Shown here one piece after another: positions 17,420 to 26,933 of a stretch of DNA of 64,000 nucleotides. Origin of the DNA: Lacunisphaera sp. (lineage in GTDB: Bacteria; Verrucomicrobiota; Verrucomicrobiia; Opitutales; Opitutaceae). The first letter of the stretch is position 1. Each line of letters begins with the position of its first letter. The notes beneath the pieces were generated by a model that saw nothing but the letters and a program-made list of their open reading frames with translations, searched no databases and had not been told where the DNA came from. A program made the translations under genes and the position numbers. The stretch lies in NCBI GenBank assembly GCA_009695095.1, contig SIBQ01000003.1:1-64000 (forward strand), written 5' to 3'.

Positions 17420-17439
17420 CCCCGGAGCTTGCTCCGGGG
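17420..17439. repeat. Short palindrome next to the REP-like repeat
   Basis: CCCCGGAGCTTGCTCCGGGG is a perfect 9-base stem with a TT loop. It sits 25 bases after the larger palindrome and shares its GGAGCTTGCTCC core, so it may be a shortened relative of the same repeat. Confidence 0.75.
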
Positions 17440-17537
17440 ATCTTTAGCAAAGTGCCCCGATGAAGGAGCACGACCACCCGGACGATGATTGATATTCCTA
17501 AGAAACTGGATTTTCAGGGGGAGGGGTTGCCGCCGCC

Positions 17538-19244
17538 TCACGTCTCGATTTCCCTTCCGATCCGCAGCGGCAGGACGTTGTAGTCGACCTCCAGGCGCAC
17601 CGCCCACAGCATGAAGGGAAGGGTGATATCTTTCGGCCGGTTCTTCAGCCTGATCTTCAGGATGTTGTCGCCGCCCTTCACCCAATCGCCATGCGTGAGG
17701 TCGAATTTCGCCTCGAGCTGGCTGTGCATTCCGTTCCAGTTCCACGGATACTGCTGGCTCACATCCATCTTCGCCATGGCGAGGGGGATCTTCTTCCCAT
17801 TCCAGCTGAATTCAATCTCCTCGTCTCCGGTGACATTGCAGAGGTCGAGGCGCAGCACGAGTCCCGTGAGCAGATGCTTCGCCCTGGCCTCGGCGATATT
17901 ATCCCCGACCGGAATGCGGATCGCGACCACCGGCCCTCCCGCCTCGATCGTCACCGGCACCTGGCGGGGGTGATCCCCGAGTGGATGCTCCTGCGGTGCG
18001 TACTCGGTGATCGACTTGTTCTGGCCCTGGTAGTGCCCCGCCTGGCCGGCGATCATGTACAGTTTCCTCGTGTATTCGAGGGTGTGGGGACTGCCGATCT
18101 CCGACAGCAACGTTACGTCCTGGATCCGGTTCGTGATCGTCTGATGGTGAAAATTGAAAAGGTTGATCCCCTGGATGCCCTGCCGCCAGGCATTGAGCGC
18201 GGCCGCGCGCACCGCTTCCAAGGGCGGCGGCGCAAACCGCCCGGGCCCCACGCCTTCCATCACGCTCGCGTAGACGAGGCAGCTCGAGCCCCGAGCCATC
18301 TCCACGAAGGAGCCGAATGGCAGCTCGCATGAGGTATCGTAATAGACAGACGGAGTCAGGACATCGATGAGTCCTTCCTTGATCCAGGTGGGCACGTCAT
18401 AGCCCACCTGCTTGCAGATCTCCGGGGTGGCCGGGACCCGCACGCCGAATTTGAGCGGCTGGCCCCGTTTCTGCCCGACCCGGTTCAGCATCTGCCGGAT
18501 CTCATTCATGTACGCATTGAGGATCCCGACCCCGGCCTCCTTCTTCTGAGGCGGGAAATGCACCCCGATGTCCCGGGTGAAATCGAATTCGAAACCGTCG
18601 AGGTCGTACAGCGTGCAGACCTCTTCCACCTGCCGCAGCCGGAACGCCCTCACCTCCGGCAGCGAGAAATCCCGGTGGATGTCGTCCTTTATGAAATACT
18701 CCGGATGCTTCAGGCTGAAGCTGCTCCTCAGGCCGTAGCTGTCCGGATGGCCGTCATTGAATCGCATGGCCGACCAGAACTCCTTCCCGTTCGCATGGGC
18801 CGTCGCGATGGATTGCTTCCACGGATCCGCCTCCATTTTCAGCAGCGCCATCCGGTTCCGCAGATTTCGCCAGTTGTTGACGCTCTTCAGCATCTTCGGC
18901 GCGACGAGTGCCGCCTCCTCGATCTCCGACTTGAACATGGGCACCGTGTCCCCGAAAGAAAACATGTGGCAGATGATCCCGTCGACCTGTGTCCCCAGCA
19001 GGCGTCCGACGGTCTCGTAAACAAAGCTTTCCAAGGTGATCGGCGGCGGGACGTACATGAAGAAGCTGCCATCATGATGAATGTACAGCCTCGGGACCGG
19101 GGGCGCTTTTTCCCGCCCGGAGGCCGGGGGCTGCGCTGTCCGCGCCGAGACGGGAAGCAGCGCGGTGCCCGCTGCCATGGCGGCTGCCTTCTGCAGAAAA
19201 CTCCTGCGGTCTACGGGGCGGGGAGTGGGTTCAGGATTTTTAAT
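17538..19244 (-). CDS. Glycoside-hydrolase-like TIM-barrel protein, TAT-exported (copy 1, start codon altered)
   Basis: A 568-codon frame nearly identical to the gene at 27384-29093. The barrel part contains DGFEFDFTRDIGVHFPP, where acidic residues sit at a strand end as in glycosidase-like families (GHL10-type). The C-terminal part is a beta-sandwich (RIPVGDNIAEARAKHLLTGL). In copy 2 the protein begins MKNPEPTPRPVDRRSFLQKA with a twin-Arg signal. Here the same codons are present in frame but the ATG has become ATT at 19244. The next ATG (19178) would drop the twin Arg, so export is probably lost or start efficiency low. Substrate unknown. Confidence 0.7.
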   Translation of the reverse strand: MKNPEPTPRPVDRRSFLQKAAAMAAGTALLPVSARTAQPPASGREKAPPVPRLYIHHDGSFFMYVPPPITLESFVYETVGRLLGTQVDGIICHMFSFGDTVPMFKSEIEEAALVAPKMLKSVNNWRNLRNRMALLKMEADPWKQSIATAHANGKEFWSAMRFNDGHPDSYGLRSSFSLKHPEYFIKDDIHRDFSLPEVRAFRLRQVEEVCTLYDLDGFEFDFTRDIGVHFPPQKKEAGVGILNAYMNEIRQMLNRVGQKRGQPLKFGVRVPATPEICKQVGYDVPTWIKEGLIDVLTPSVYYDTSCELPFGSFVEMARGSSCLVYASVMEGVGPGRFAPPPLEAVRAAALNAWRQGIQGINLFNFHHQTITNRIQDVTLLSEIGSPHTLEYTRKLYMIAGQAGHYQGQNKSITEYAPQEHPLGDHPRQVPVTIEAGGPVVAIRIPVGDNIAEARAKHLLTGLVLRLDLCNVTGDEEIEFSWNGKKIPLAMAKMDVSQQYPWNWNGMHSQLEAKFDLTHGDWVKGGDNILKIRLKNRPKDITLPFMLWAVRLEVDYNVLPLRIGREIET

Positions 19245-19478
19245 AAAGTTTAGCGTCGCTGCAGGGTTTAGCCTTCAACGAAGTCCGGGATGATCAGGTT
19301 GGGTTTGGGCGGGAGGTGCCCCTTGTTCACCAGTTTCAGTATCAGGCGCGCGAGTCGCTGCATGTAGGCGTCGGATGCTCACTGGTAATGACGGGGTGCG
19401 GGATTCGGGCCCGGGGGCGATGTTAGTCCGGGAGGTAGGTTTGATGTGACGAAAGGGGTGGGTTTGGCAAGCCTGCGC
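17538..19478. repeat. 1.9-kb duplicated segment, copy 1 (pair: 27384-29328)
   Basis: The glycoside-hydrolase-like gene and about 230 bases upstream recur at 27384-29328 in the same orientation. Similarity begins at the common stop region (cgcctcacgtctcgatttcc) and continues through the upstream region to GTGGGTTTGGCAAGCCTGCG. That last stretch lies inside an IS3 transposase end. The two coding copies differ by scattered substitutions, so the duplication is not very recent. Confidence 0.85.
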
Positions 19479-19625
19479 GGAGGGAGGCCGTAGGCCGACC
19501 AGAGCGATGGCTGGAGGGAGTTGGGCGGCGAAGCGCTGCGGGGACTGATAGCCCAGCGCGCTGTGCGGCCGGGCGGAGTTGTAGTCCTGGCGGAAGTCCT
19601 CGATGACGACGCGGGCCTCGGTCAA
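19440..19625 (-). pseudogene. IS3 transposase OrfB C-terminal remnant
   Basis: The minus strand encodes LTEARVVIEDFRQDYNSARP followed by HSALGYQSPQRFAAQ. These are the last 60 or so residues of an IS3-family OrfB, closely matching the end of the complete copy at 41083. The catalytic core is missing. It lies directly upstream of the first glycoside-hydrolase-like copy, and a shorter piece of the same end precedes the second copy. Confidence 0.85.
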
Positions 19626-19854
19626 TCCTGGCGAACCGTCGAGTCTTACGGGCCGACTCTTAGAAAAACCAAGTCTTGAGGAGATATTTCGTGGCGACAA
19701 TTCACTCTACTCCCAAACAAAAGTAAGCAGCCACCGGACAGCTAGATGACGAGGCGGATGAGCCGCCTAGAAAACAGGTTTTGCGGCCGGCGTAGCGCGT
19801 GATCGCCGGAAGGGAAAACGGCAGGGCTGCGTCGTTATTGTCGCTTCTAGGGAG

Positions 19855-19970
19855 TGTTTTCAAACCTCATGAGAGAGCCAATCCAAGACTGCGGCAAATT
19901 AAATAATGCCGAGAAAGGTGACGACGAGTTTGTCGCAGCGGGTCTAGAGGCGGCGCAGTCCTCGTGGGTG
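19855..19970 (-). pseudogene. IS5-type transposase C-terminal remnant, degenerate
   Basis: The DNA from about 19855 (gtgttttcaaacctcatgag) to 19970 aligns base by base, with scattered changes, to the IS5-like remnant at 50826-50940. No open frame survives. It is a decayed copy of the same transposase end. Confidence 0.6.
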
Positions 19971-20078
19971 ACATCGCAATTCACTAGCGTTAGGGAGGGG
20001 GCTGCTAATTTTACCTGACCACTATATTATTCCTTGTAATGATTTGTCCGATCATCCATAAGCCTCGTCGATAGCATG

Positions 20079-20095
20079 TGGATGACGGTCATCCA
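20079..20095. promoter_or_regulatory. 17-bp palindrome upstream of the TonB receptor (candidate operator)
   Basis: TGGATGACgGTCATCCA is a perfect inverted repeat with a single central base. It is centred about 70 bases before the receptor ATG, a typical operator position. A GntR/LacI hybrid regulator is encoded in the same accessory region, but I found no second copy of this palindrome, so the partner is unknown. Confidence 0.4.
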
Positions 20096-20155
20096 TTTCG
20101 TGATTTCACACCTAGCCCTAAGCCAGACCATTGGCTGAAAGTGGTTCTTCATACT

Positions 20156-22450
20156 ATGAAAATACAATTCGGTAAGCTGTTCAAACTCTGGGCACCCATA
20201 GCGGCGCTCACATTGTCGGGGAATCTTCTTCTTGGGCAGGCCAAGGATGATAAAGATGAGGTAATAGTACTGGATCCGTTTAAGATTACAGGCGAATCCA
20301 CCAAAGGTTGGGGTGCGACTGAATCATTAGGTGGTACACGCATTCTAACTTCAATTCTGGACACGCCAATGAGCATTGCCGTTATTACGAAAGATTTGAT
20401 GGACACCGTTGGCGCTCACAGCGGTTTTGACTCGCTTCGCTGGGTGGCGGGGCTTGGGCCGGCGGCCCAGAGTGATATTGGAGCCTACTCCCTTCGCGGA
20501 CAACTTCCGCGCGGAACAGACACCGGAGTGGTCGATGGCCTGCCAGCCGGCGATGGCCAGCCGGCCGAGTCAGAGTTTATCGAGCGCTGGGAAGTGATCA
20601 AGGGTGCAGCTGGCACCCTTTTCGGTGATCATAACCTCGGCGGACTGGTTAATCGCGTCTACAAAAGGCCGCTGCAGACCAGACAGACGGTTCTAGGCAC
20701 TTCTTTCAGTTCGATTGGCAATACCATTCAAGGAACTATCGATACCACCGGCCCGATCGACCGCAAGGGTCAATTGACCTATCGGGCTGTCGGTATTCTC
20801 CGCTCGGGGGAAACTTCACTTGGTGACAAAGATGATAGAAAGAGAGGTTTCTATGGGACGATCGAATATGCACCGCAAGGCAGCGCAAGTAAGATTTGGG
20901 CGCGATATGAAAATTACGATTATCGTATCTATGAATACACGACGTCAGGAATCATCGATGGTGGCGGGAAAAATTTCTACGATGCAGGTCTTGGACGGCG
21001 GTATACCCGCCCGTGGAGCAAACACGTACCTCATTATGTGAACAAGTATTACGAGTTTGGCTTTTCATCAAAGATATCGGGCTCACTGGGCGAATGGAAC
21101 GCCCGGTTTGTTGCGCGCTATATTGATGCATTAAATCTTCCGACTACACCAATCATGACCACCAATGGGTGGCAGTTTCTCGACAAGAATGGCGCAGTCG
21201 TTGGTGAGCTCCTTGGACCTAACGTGAGTCCAACGGAGATTAGGTGGAGCGATAAAACATGGGTGGATGTTAGGAGCTCAGATACGCGAGCCTCAACCCT
21301 AAATGGTCGGTCGCAACGCAGGCTCTTGTTCTTTGATCTCGTGGGCGCCTTCAATACGGGGCCGCTCAGGCATAACATGATACTCTATACCCAGACGGCG
21401 GATAACCAAAGCATCAGCCAGCAATGGTTTTATACAATAAAACCCGAATTCGGTGGCAGCAGGTTCAGGAACAATCTGAATATTGCGAATGCCTTTAGTT
21501 TGATTAATCCAGTATTCGTCAAAGATCCATTCCAGCAGATACTTCCCGACAGCAAGGTGCTCGTCGGCAACGATCGGGCCGAAGATACTCGTTACAATGC
21601 CGGCATACAAGATAACATCTATTTTTGGGATAATCGTGTTCTATTTGTCGGGGGGTTGCGTTACGATTATGTGCAAGATCGCGGAACACGTAACTTAATT
21701 ACGAAGACGGAGTCGCCTAATCAGCAAAAGTCGAATGTTGTGAATAAACTCTCCGTAGTAGTTAAGCCGTTTGCCAACCGGGGTGTGGCTTTTTTCCTCA
21801 ACCGTTCGGAAACGTTCACTCCGCTTTTTGGAGAATTGGTTGTGGGTTCGGGCATTCCGTTTAAGAACCAAGTGGGTATAAGCAAAGAGGTCGGGGTGAA
21901 ACTTGAGGTTTTTGATCAAAGGCTGATACTGACCGCCTCATATTTTGAGGCCGAAGTACAGAACCTGACTATCTTCCTCTTCAATCCGGCGACCGGTTTC
22001 AATGAATACCAGCAAAGAGGAGTTTCTCCCTCGAAGGGTTGGGATCTCGACGCCACTTGGACCATAAATGACAATTGGAACGTTCTGGTCGCTTTGTCGG
22101 ACGTTGAATCAAAGGACTTCAGGGGATTATTCTTACGCAACGTAATGAACGGCTTTAACTATAGAACTCTCGTGCGCTGGTCTGCTCCTTCTATGGGGAA
22201 ACTCAAAGGATTCTCCTGTGGCGCGGGAGTTGTCACTCTCAGTGACCGGGTCGATGCGACAAATCGCTTCACCGAACCAGGCTATAACCAATACGAAGCG
22301 TTTGCAGCATACGCCCGGGGGAAGTGGGTGGTGCAGGTTAACCTAAAGAATCTTTCGGACGTCATAGGCACGCAAAGTCTTACTGGCCGCTACACTCAAT
22401 GGGTGAATGAACCGCGGTCATTTGAGCTGTCTACGCGGTATAAATTCTAA
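20156..22450 (+). CDS. TonB-dependent outer-membrane receptor
   Basis: A 764-residue protein from ATG 20156, with a signal peptide ending near LLLGQA. The N-terminal box EVIVLDPFKITGESTKGWGA and the plug (TPMSIAVITKDLMD, GQLPRGTDTGVVDG, FIERWEVIKGAAGTLFGDH) match siderophore-type TonB receptors of Opitutaceae. A 22-strand barrel ends in the aromatic RSFELSTRYKF. There is no SusD partner. The gene leads a + strand group with a TAT-type protein (22740) and a PHP metallohydrolase (23802). The ligand is probably a carbohydrate or its derivative, judged by neighbours only. Confidence 0.92.
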   Translation: MKIQFGKLFKLWAPIAALTLSGNLLLGQAKDDKDEVIVLDPFKITGESTKGWGATESLGGTRILTSILDTPMSIAVITKDLMDTVGAHSGFDSLRWVAGLGPAAQSDIGAYSLRGQLPRGTDTGVVDGLPAGDGQPAESEFIERWEVIKGAAGTLFGDHNLGGLVNRVYKRPLQTRQTVLGTSFSSIGNTIQGTIDTTGPIDRKGQLTYRAVGILRSGETSLGDKDDRKRGFYGTIEYAPQGSASKIWARYENYDYRIYEYTTSGIIDGGGKNFYDAGLGRRYTRPWSKHVPHYVNKYYEFGFSSKISGSLGEWNARFVARYIDALNLPTTPIMTTNGWQFLDKNGAVVGELLGPNVSPTEIRWSDKTWVDVRSSDTRASTLNGRSQRRLLFFDLVGAFNTGPLRHNMILYTQTADNQSISQQWFYTIKPEFGGSRFRNNLNIANAFSLINPVFVKDPFQQILPDSKVLVGNDRAEDTRYNAGIQDNIYFWDNRVLFVGGLRYDYVQDRGTRNLITKTESPNQQKSNVVNKLSVVVKPFANRGVAFFLNRSETFTPLFGELVVGSGIPFKNQVGISKEVGVKLEVFDQRLILTASYFEAEVQNLTIFLFNPATGFNEYQQRGVSPSKGWDLDATWTINDNWNVLVALSDVESKDFRGLFLRNVMNGFNYRTLVRWSAPSMGKLKGFSCGAGVVTLSDRVDATNRFTEPGYNQYEAFAAYARGKWVVQVNLKNLSDVIGTQSLTGRYTQWVNEPRSFELSTRYKF

Positions 22451-22478
22451 CGGAGGGACTTAGCGCGAAATGCAAGAA

Positions 22479-22515
22479 TGATTCCGTGTCGCAGGCAGCA
22501 GGCGGCACGGAATCA
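22479..22515. terminator. Hairpin downstream of the TonB receptor
   Basis: TGATTCCGTG and CACGGAATCA form the outer stem, with CGC/GCG continuing it. The hairpin lies 29 bases after the receptor stop. No U-run follows, so it may slow transcription or protect the mRNA rather than end it. It probably lowers expression of the two genes downstream relative to the receptor. Confidence 0.45.
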
Positions 22516-22739
22516 CTAAGAAAGCGGGCGCGGTTTCCCGAACTTGGCGGATATATTATTTCAGCTGCCCCCGCCGCAGCTCGGGAATCACCCCCGCGAC
22601 CTGAACAGCACCTGAAAGAACTCTGACCCTTCAGCGTAAAGCCGGTTCCGGCATGCGCATACACCCCCTATCAACACCGGTTGGAGCCAAGAAAGGGCGA
22701 CCGCAAAGACCAGACCAAAATTAAATCCATGGAGAACCA

Positions 22740-23753
22740 GTGAATGATAATCGCAGGCATTTTTTGCTCAGCGCAGGAGTTTTGTCCCTGGGAGTCGTGC
22801 CTCTCATGAAAAAAATAATGAACAACAGCGGGAGCGCTAACGGAAAAGGCGATTGGGAATGTGTCGTGGAGTTAGATGATAAGCGGAACCTGGTGTCCGG
22901 CAGCATGGAGACCCTTGCCGCTGCGATCCGGCACGGCGCGGATCTTCGCTTTAAAAGTGCTTTCCACCATAATGAGCACATTGATCCCAAATCTACTAAT
23001 CCCGAGCTAATCGAAGAGGTGATGGATTGGAGGGTGACGTACCTATTGGATAATCGGTGGGTGGCAGCATGTTGCCCCTTGAGGCAGCCGGTCATTTTAC
23101 TTGGGAATGGATTTGGCCCCGATCCGTCCCTGTCACTGTTTATGTATAATCAAGATGGTCGCCAGGCCGTCGCGCGTTTGTTCCTAAAGGCGGAGATTGC
23201 TTTGGGCGAGATTGGCCCATCGCCGTTGGATGTTAATGATCATAGCGGCGGGCCGAAGTCTCACCAGTTCGATTCGTGGGACAAGAATACCAACGCACCC
23301 AGTAACAACTTTGTTTGGGACTTTGATAGTTTCCGATGGTACGTTCGGGATGATTGGAAGGAGGTTTATGCCCACGCTGCGGACGGCACTCCGACCGCGG
23401 GTTCGATCGATTCCCTTGCAGAGGAATTCCGCCGGGGCAGGGAAGTAAAGGTCGGCATCACTGGACTCTGTGCGGATCTCGCGGGTGACGATAATGCGAC
23501 TGTTCCCCACGAGGTTTTTGTTCACTGCGGGGCATGCTATTATTACACCGTGCAAAAGATATTTAGTGCAGGATCGCAACCAGTCGTGCGAGTCAAACCG
23601 CAAATCCCTCTTCGCTACCAAAGTCGCGGGTGGGACTACGGTTGGCTCTACATGCGGACCGACGGGCTTGTAACCCGACGTATAGTTAATCCGTACACGC
23701 TGCGTTTCAATGACGCGGTAGGTCAGTATGCAATACGTTGGTTCGTGCGGTAA
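22740..23753 (+). CDS. TAT-type exported protein of unknown function
   Basis: A 337-residue protein starting at GTG 22740 with a GGAG box seven bases before. The N-terminus NRRHFLLSAGVLSLGVVPL is a twin-Arg signal. The mature part has WECVVELDDKRNLVSGS, ADLRFKSAFHHNEHID, RVTYLLDNRWVAACCPLRQP and a Trp/Tyr-rich end (YQSRGWDYGWLYMRTDG). I do not recognise a characterised family. It is 48 bases ahead of the PHP metallohydrolase and probably cotranscribed with it. A role in binding or processing the same ligand is inferred from the neighbours. Confidence 0.8.
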   Translation: MNDNRRHFLLSAGVLSLGVVPLMKKIMNNSGSANGKGDWECVVELDDKRNLVSGSMETLAAAIRHGADLRFKSAFHHNEHIDPKSTNPELIEEVMDWRVTYLLDNRWVAACCPLRQPVILLGNGFGPDPSLSLFMYNQDGRQAVARLFLKAEIALGEIGPSPLDVNDHSGGPKSHQFDSWDKNTNAPSNNFVWDFDSFRWYVRDDWKEVYAHAADGTPTAGSIDSLAEEFRRGREVKVGITGLCADLAGDDNATVPHEVFVHCGACYYYTVQKIFSAGSQPVVRVKPQIPLRYQSRGWDYGWLYMRTDGLVTRRIVNPYTLRFNDAVGQYAIRWFVR

Positions 23754-23801
23754 GATCTAAAAGTCGCACTGACCTGGCCTAATGAACATGGCCCGTATCT
23801 T

Positions 23802-26800
23802 ATGCATGAGAATCTCCGCGAATATTGCGTTCCAGTGAAAAAGAATCCCGGCAATCTGACGGGCATGTCGTTATTGGAGACTTGGCTGCTGCGTTGGTGC
23901 CTCGCCGCATTCCTTTTCCCGGTTGTACTATTTGCCGATCAACAACTAGAGCGGGGCGGTAACGTTCCTGCGGGTAATGGGGCTGAAGATAGCAGCGCTG
24001 CTTACCGCGACGCGAACGGGGGCGCGGGCAATGAAATGGCGGCTTCCATTCCGTTTGCGTCATTCCGGATAATCTTTGGCTTAAGAGACACCTCACCTCG
24101 TGATTGGTCCGGCCAAGTACTGCCAAAACCTGGACAGCTCTTGCAAGTTGAGGGGGACCGGTTGCGCCGAAAAAACGAGCATTCGGTAGGGGAGGGCGGG
24201 GTCAACTTCGGAACGCCGGCGGTTAACCTCATTGAACCGTTGTTTGGCGAAGATCTTATAGTCGACCGCACGTCGTGGATTTGCAGTTCTCGCCTGGCGT
24301 CAATGCATGGTCCGACCACCGAGTGGCATTTTTTTGAACAGGAACCGGTTCCTGTCATCCAGCAACCCAGTGTACTGATTCACCTCAGGAACGATGCCCT
24401 TGGTCAGCCAATTGAAATTACGACCAAGTCCGGAAATTTCACGTTTGTGCCGCGCTTGGTCATTCCCTTTAGGCCGGCGAGCTTTTTGGAAGGCGATGTC
24501 CGGGTTGAATGCGTTCCGAGGGTCGCCTCGGTGTTTCCGCGAAGCAATGTCCAGCAGGATTTTCCGTCCGAGCTATCTGCGACAGGAGGAAAGGTCTGGG
24601 TCGCCTGGCAGGAGCACGACGGCAATACTGATTCAGTTCTTGTTCGGGCTCGGGAGGGTGACTCATGGGGTCCCGTAAAGGTTTTAGTCGATAAGGCTGA
24701 TGTGTTCCGCACTCAAATTGGCGAAGATGCCGACAAGCGAATCTGGGTGGTATGGTCGATGCAAGTTGAGGGTAATTGGCACCTGTGGGGTCGGGCCTTC
24801 GATGGGAAGGAGTGGTCTGCGATGCAACGGTTGACCCAGGCTGGAAAGAAGAATGTTTATCATCAAGTGCTCGCGGACTCGGAGGGTCGCCTTTGGCTGA
24901 TTTGGCAGAGCACAGACGAAGGGCTTAGCCAGATATTCGCAAGATGTCTGGAAAGCGGTCGTTGGACAAACGAAGAACAAATCTCCGAGGGTGTATCCGC
25001 AGCGGGGAATAACTGGTGGCCGGCATTGGCCGCAGGTTCGAACGGGTCGGTTGTTGTTGTGTGGGATGGTTATGCCGCGGGTAACTACGATGTATTCATC
25101 CGGCGTTATGCAGGCGGTGCGTGGGGCGAAACGAAAGTCGTGGCCGCGACGGACCGATTTGAGGCGCATCCTTCGGTAGCCATCGACAACAAGAATCGGG
25201 TGTGGATTGCATGGGACGAATCAGGGCCAAATTGGGGAAAGGATACCGGATTTCTCGTAATCAAGCAGGAAACTCAATTGCACGAATCCCGTAACATTCG
25301 CGTTGCCTGCCTTGACGGGGATCGATGGCTGGAACCACTCGGAGACATCAGCCATGTGTTCAGCCCACGAGAATTTTGGGAGCTGCCCTATCTGAAGATC
25401 GACAAACAAGGTGTCCCCTGGTTGTTCGCGAGGCATTTGGTCATGAAGCAGCCCGATACTCCACTGGGAGGCCCGATCGATTATGCTCTTTGGGAAATTC
25501 ATGCTACGAGGTATGAGGGGAACCAGTGGACGGAGCCTGTTTGCTTGCCCGGTAGCAGTGGGAGAAACGAGATGATGCCGGCCGCGGTTGCTGGTACTGA
25601 TGGCGGGCTCTGGGCGGTTTGGGCAACTGATGGACGCGACAGCAAAACCTACGTGGCGCAGAGCTTGCAGATTAAGCTCGGCCTGGTCGAAAGTGTCTCG
25701 GGATCGATAGCCGCCGACCTGGTGCAGCGGCAAGCTCCTCCGTTACTTCCCAAGGTACTCACCACTGCAGAAACTGAGCAAATCAAGGCCGTCCGTTCGT
25801 ACCGCATTCAGCACCACGGAAAGATTTATTCAATATTTCGGGGTGATCTACACCGACATACGGACAATTCACTCGACGGCAAGAACGACGGCTCTTTGCT
25901 CGACGCCTATCGATATGCGCGAGACGCAGCTGGGCTGGACTACCTTGGTGTCTCCGACCATACGGACGGATTCGATGATTCTGACGCGTGTTCCTACCTG
26001 TGGTGGCTCAACCAGAAAATGGCTGATTTATTTCAGATTCCGAATTCGTTCGCAGCATTCTATGGATATGAAAGGTCGGTCCCGTATCCCAATGGGCATC
26101 GAAATATTTTCTTCGCAAAGCGGGGGCAAAAGATCTTGCACACAGACTATAACATCTTGGGTCCTGAGATGAAGGGCATTAAAGGAAGTGCTGATCTCTA
26201 CGAATATCTCCATCGAGGCGACGGCTTCAGTATTCCACATACTACCGGTAGGACATCCGGCACAGACTGGCGCGACCACGATTCCAAAGTCGAAAGCATT
26301 ATGGAGATCTACCAGGGCATGCGAGACACCTATGAGCACGTTAGCGCGCCCCGTCCGAAGAGACTCTGGTCGGAATGGCTCGATCCGAGCCGGCCGATTC
26401 CACGGGCTTCATCCTTGCCTTCGAGCCCTTCGTTTAAGCCCCTTGGGTTTGCTTGGAAGGCCTTGGGGAAAGGACATCACCTGGGATTCATCGCCGCTTC
26501 CGATCATATTTCTACCCACATCAGCTATGGATTCCTAGTCGCTGAGCATTTAACCCCTGAAAGCCTGCTAGAGGCTGTGCGGGCGCGAAGAACTTACGGG
26601 GCCACTGATAATATCATTCTTGATGCACGCTTTGTTGGCTCTGACGGAGAGCACCTTATGGGTGATGTTTTTGAGAGCAGCACTCCAGTATCAATTAAAG
26701 CAGAAATTGTCGGTACTGGCGAAATCTTACAAATTGATCTAATCAAGAATGGTGAGGTTGTGCATACGACCTACCCGGCCAGGCGCGAGGTCACATTTGT

Positions 26801-26933
26801 GTATACCGATTCTTATGGCAGAATCGGAGAGAACTACCTTTATCTTCGCCTAATTCAGAACAACGGCGAAATTGCCTGGGGATCGCCAATATGGGTAACA
26901 TATTCGCATAGTGCTGATAAGAATGTTAAGTAA
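23802..26933 (+). CDS. Exported PHP/CehA-McbA-type metallohydrolase with beta-propeller-like N-terminus
   Basis: A 1043-residue protein; the true start may be ATG 23865, where a signal peptide (SLLETWLLRWCLAAFLFPVV) begins. Residues about 240-500 hold repeated WVAWQEHDG / WVVWSMQVEG / WLIWQSTDEG / VVVWDGYAAG strands, a propeller of about six blades. The C-terminal part (about 680-1000) is a PHP-like hydrolase: GDLHRHTDNSLDG, GVSDHTDGFDDSD, IPHTTGR and GFIAASDHIS supply metal ligands of the CehA/McbA family. These enzymes cleave phosphate or carbamate-type esters in known members. The substrate here is unknown. It is the last gene of the receptor group. Confidence 0.85.
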   Translation: MHENLREYCVPVKKNPGNLTGMSLLETWLLRWCLAAFLFPVVLFADQQLERGGNVPAGNGAEDSSAAYRDANGGAGNEMAASIPFASFRIIFGLRDTSPRDWSGQVLPKPGQLLQVEGDRLRRKNEHSVGEGGVNFGTPAVNLIEPLFGEDLIVDRTSWICSSRLASMHGPTTEWHFFEQEPVPVIQQPSVLIHLRNDALGQPIEITTKSGNFTFVPRLVIPFRPASFLEGDVRVECVPRVASVFPRSNVQQDFPSELSATGGKVWVAWQEHDGNTDSVLVRAREGDSWGPVKVLVDKADVFRTQIGEDADKRIWVVWSMQVEGNWHLWGRAFDGKEWSAMQRLTQAGKKNVYHQVLADSEGRLWLIWQSTDEGLSQIFARCLESGRWTNEEQISEGVSAAGNNWWPALAAGSNGSVVVVWDGYAAGNYDVFIRRYAGGAWGETKVVAATDRFEAHPSVAIDNKNRVWIAWDESGPNWGKDTGFLVIKQETQLHESRNIRVACLDGDRWLEPLGDISHVFSPREFWELPYLKIDKQGVPWLFARHLVMKQPDTPLGGPIDYALWEIHATRYEGNQWTEPVCLPGSSGRNEMMPAAVAGTDGGLWAVWATDGRDSKTYVAQSLQIKLGLVESVSGSIAADLVQRQAPPLLPKVLTTAETEQIKAVRSYRIQHHGKIYSIFRGDLHRHTDNSLDGKNDGSLLDAYRYARDAAGLDYLGVSDHTDGFDDSDACSYLWWLNQKMADLFQIPNSFAAFYGYERSVPYPNGHRNIFFAKRGQKILHTDYNILGPEMKGIKGSADLYEYLHRGDGFSIPHTTGRTSGTDWRDHDSKVESIMEIYQGMRDTYEHVSAPRPKRLWSEWLDPSRPIPRASSLPSSPSFKPLGFAWKALGKGHHLGFIAASDHISTHISYGFLVAEHLTPESLLEAVRARRTYGATDNIILDARFVGSDGEHLMGDVFESSTPVSIKAEIVGTGEILQIDLIKNGEVVHTTYPARREVTFVYTDSYGRIGENYLYLRLIQNNGEIAWGSPIWVTYSHSADKNVK

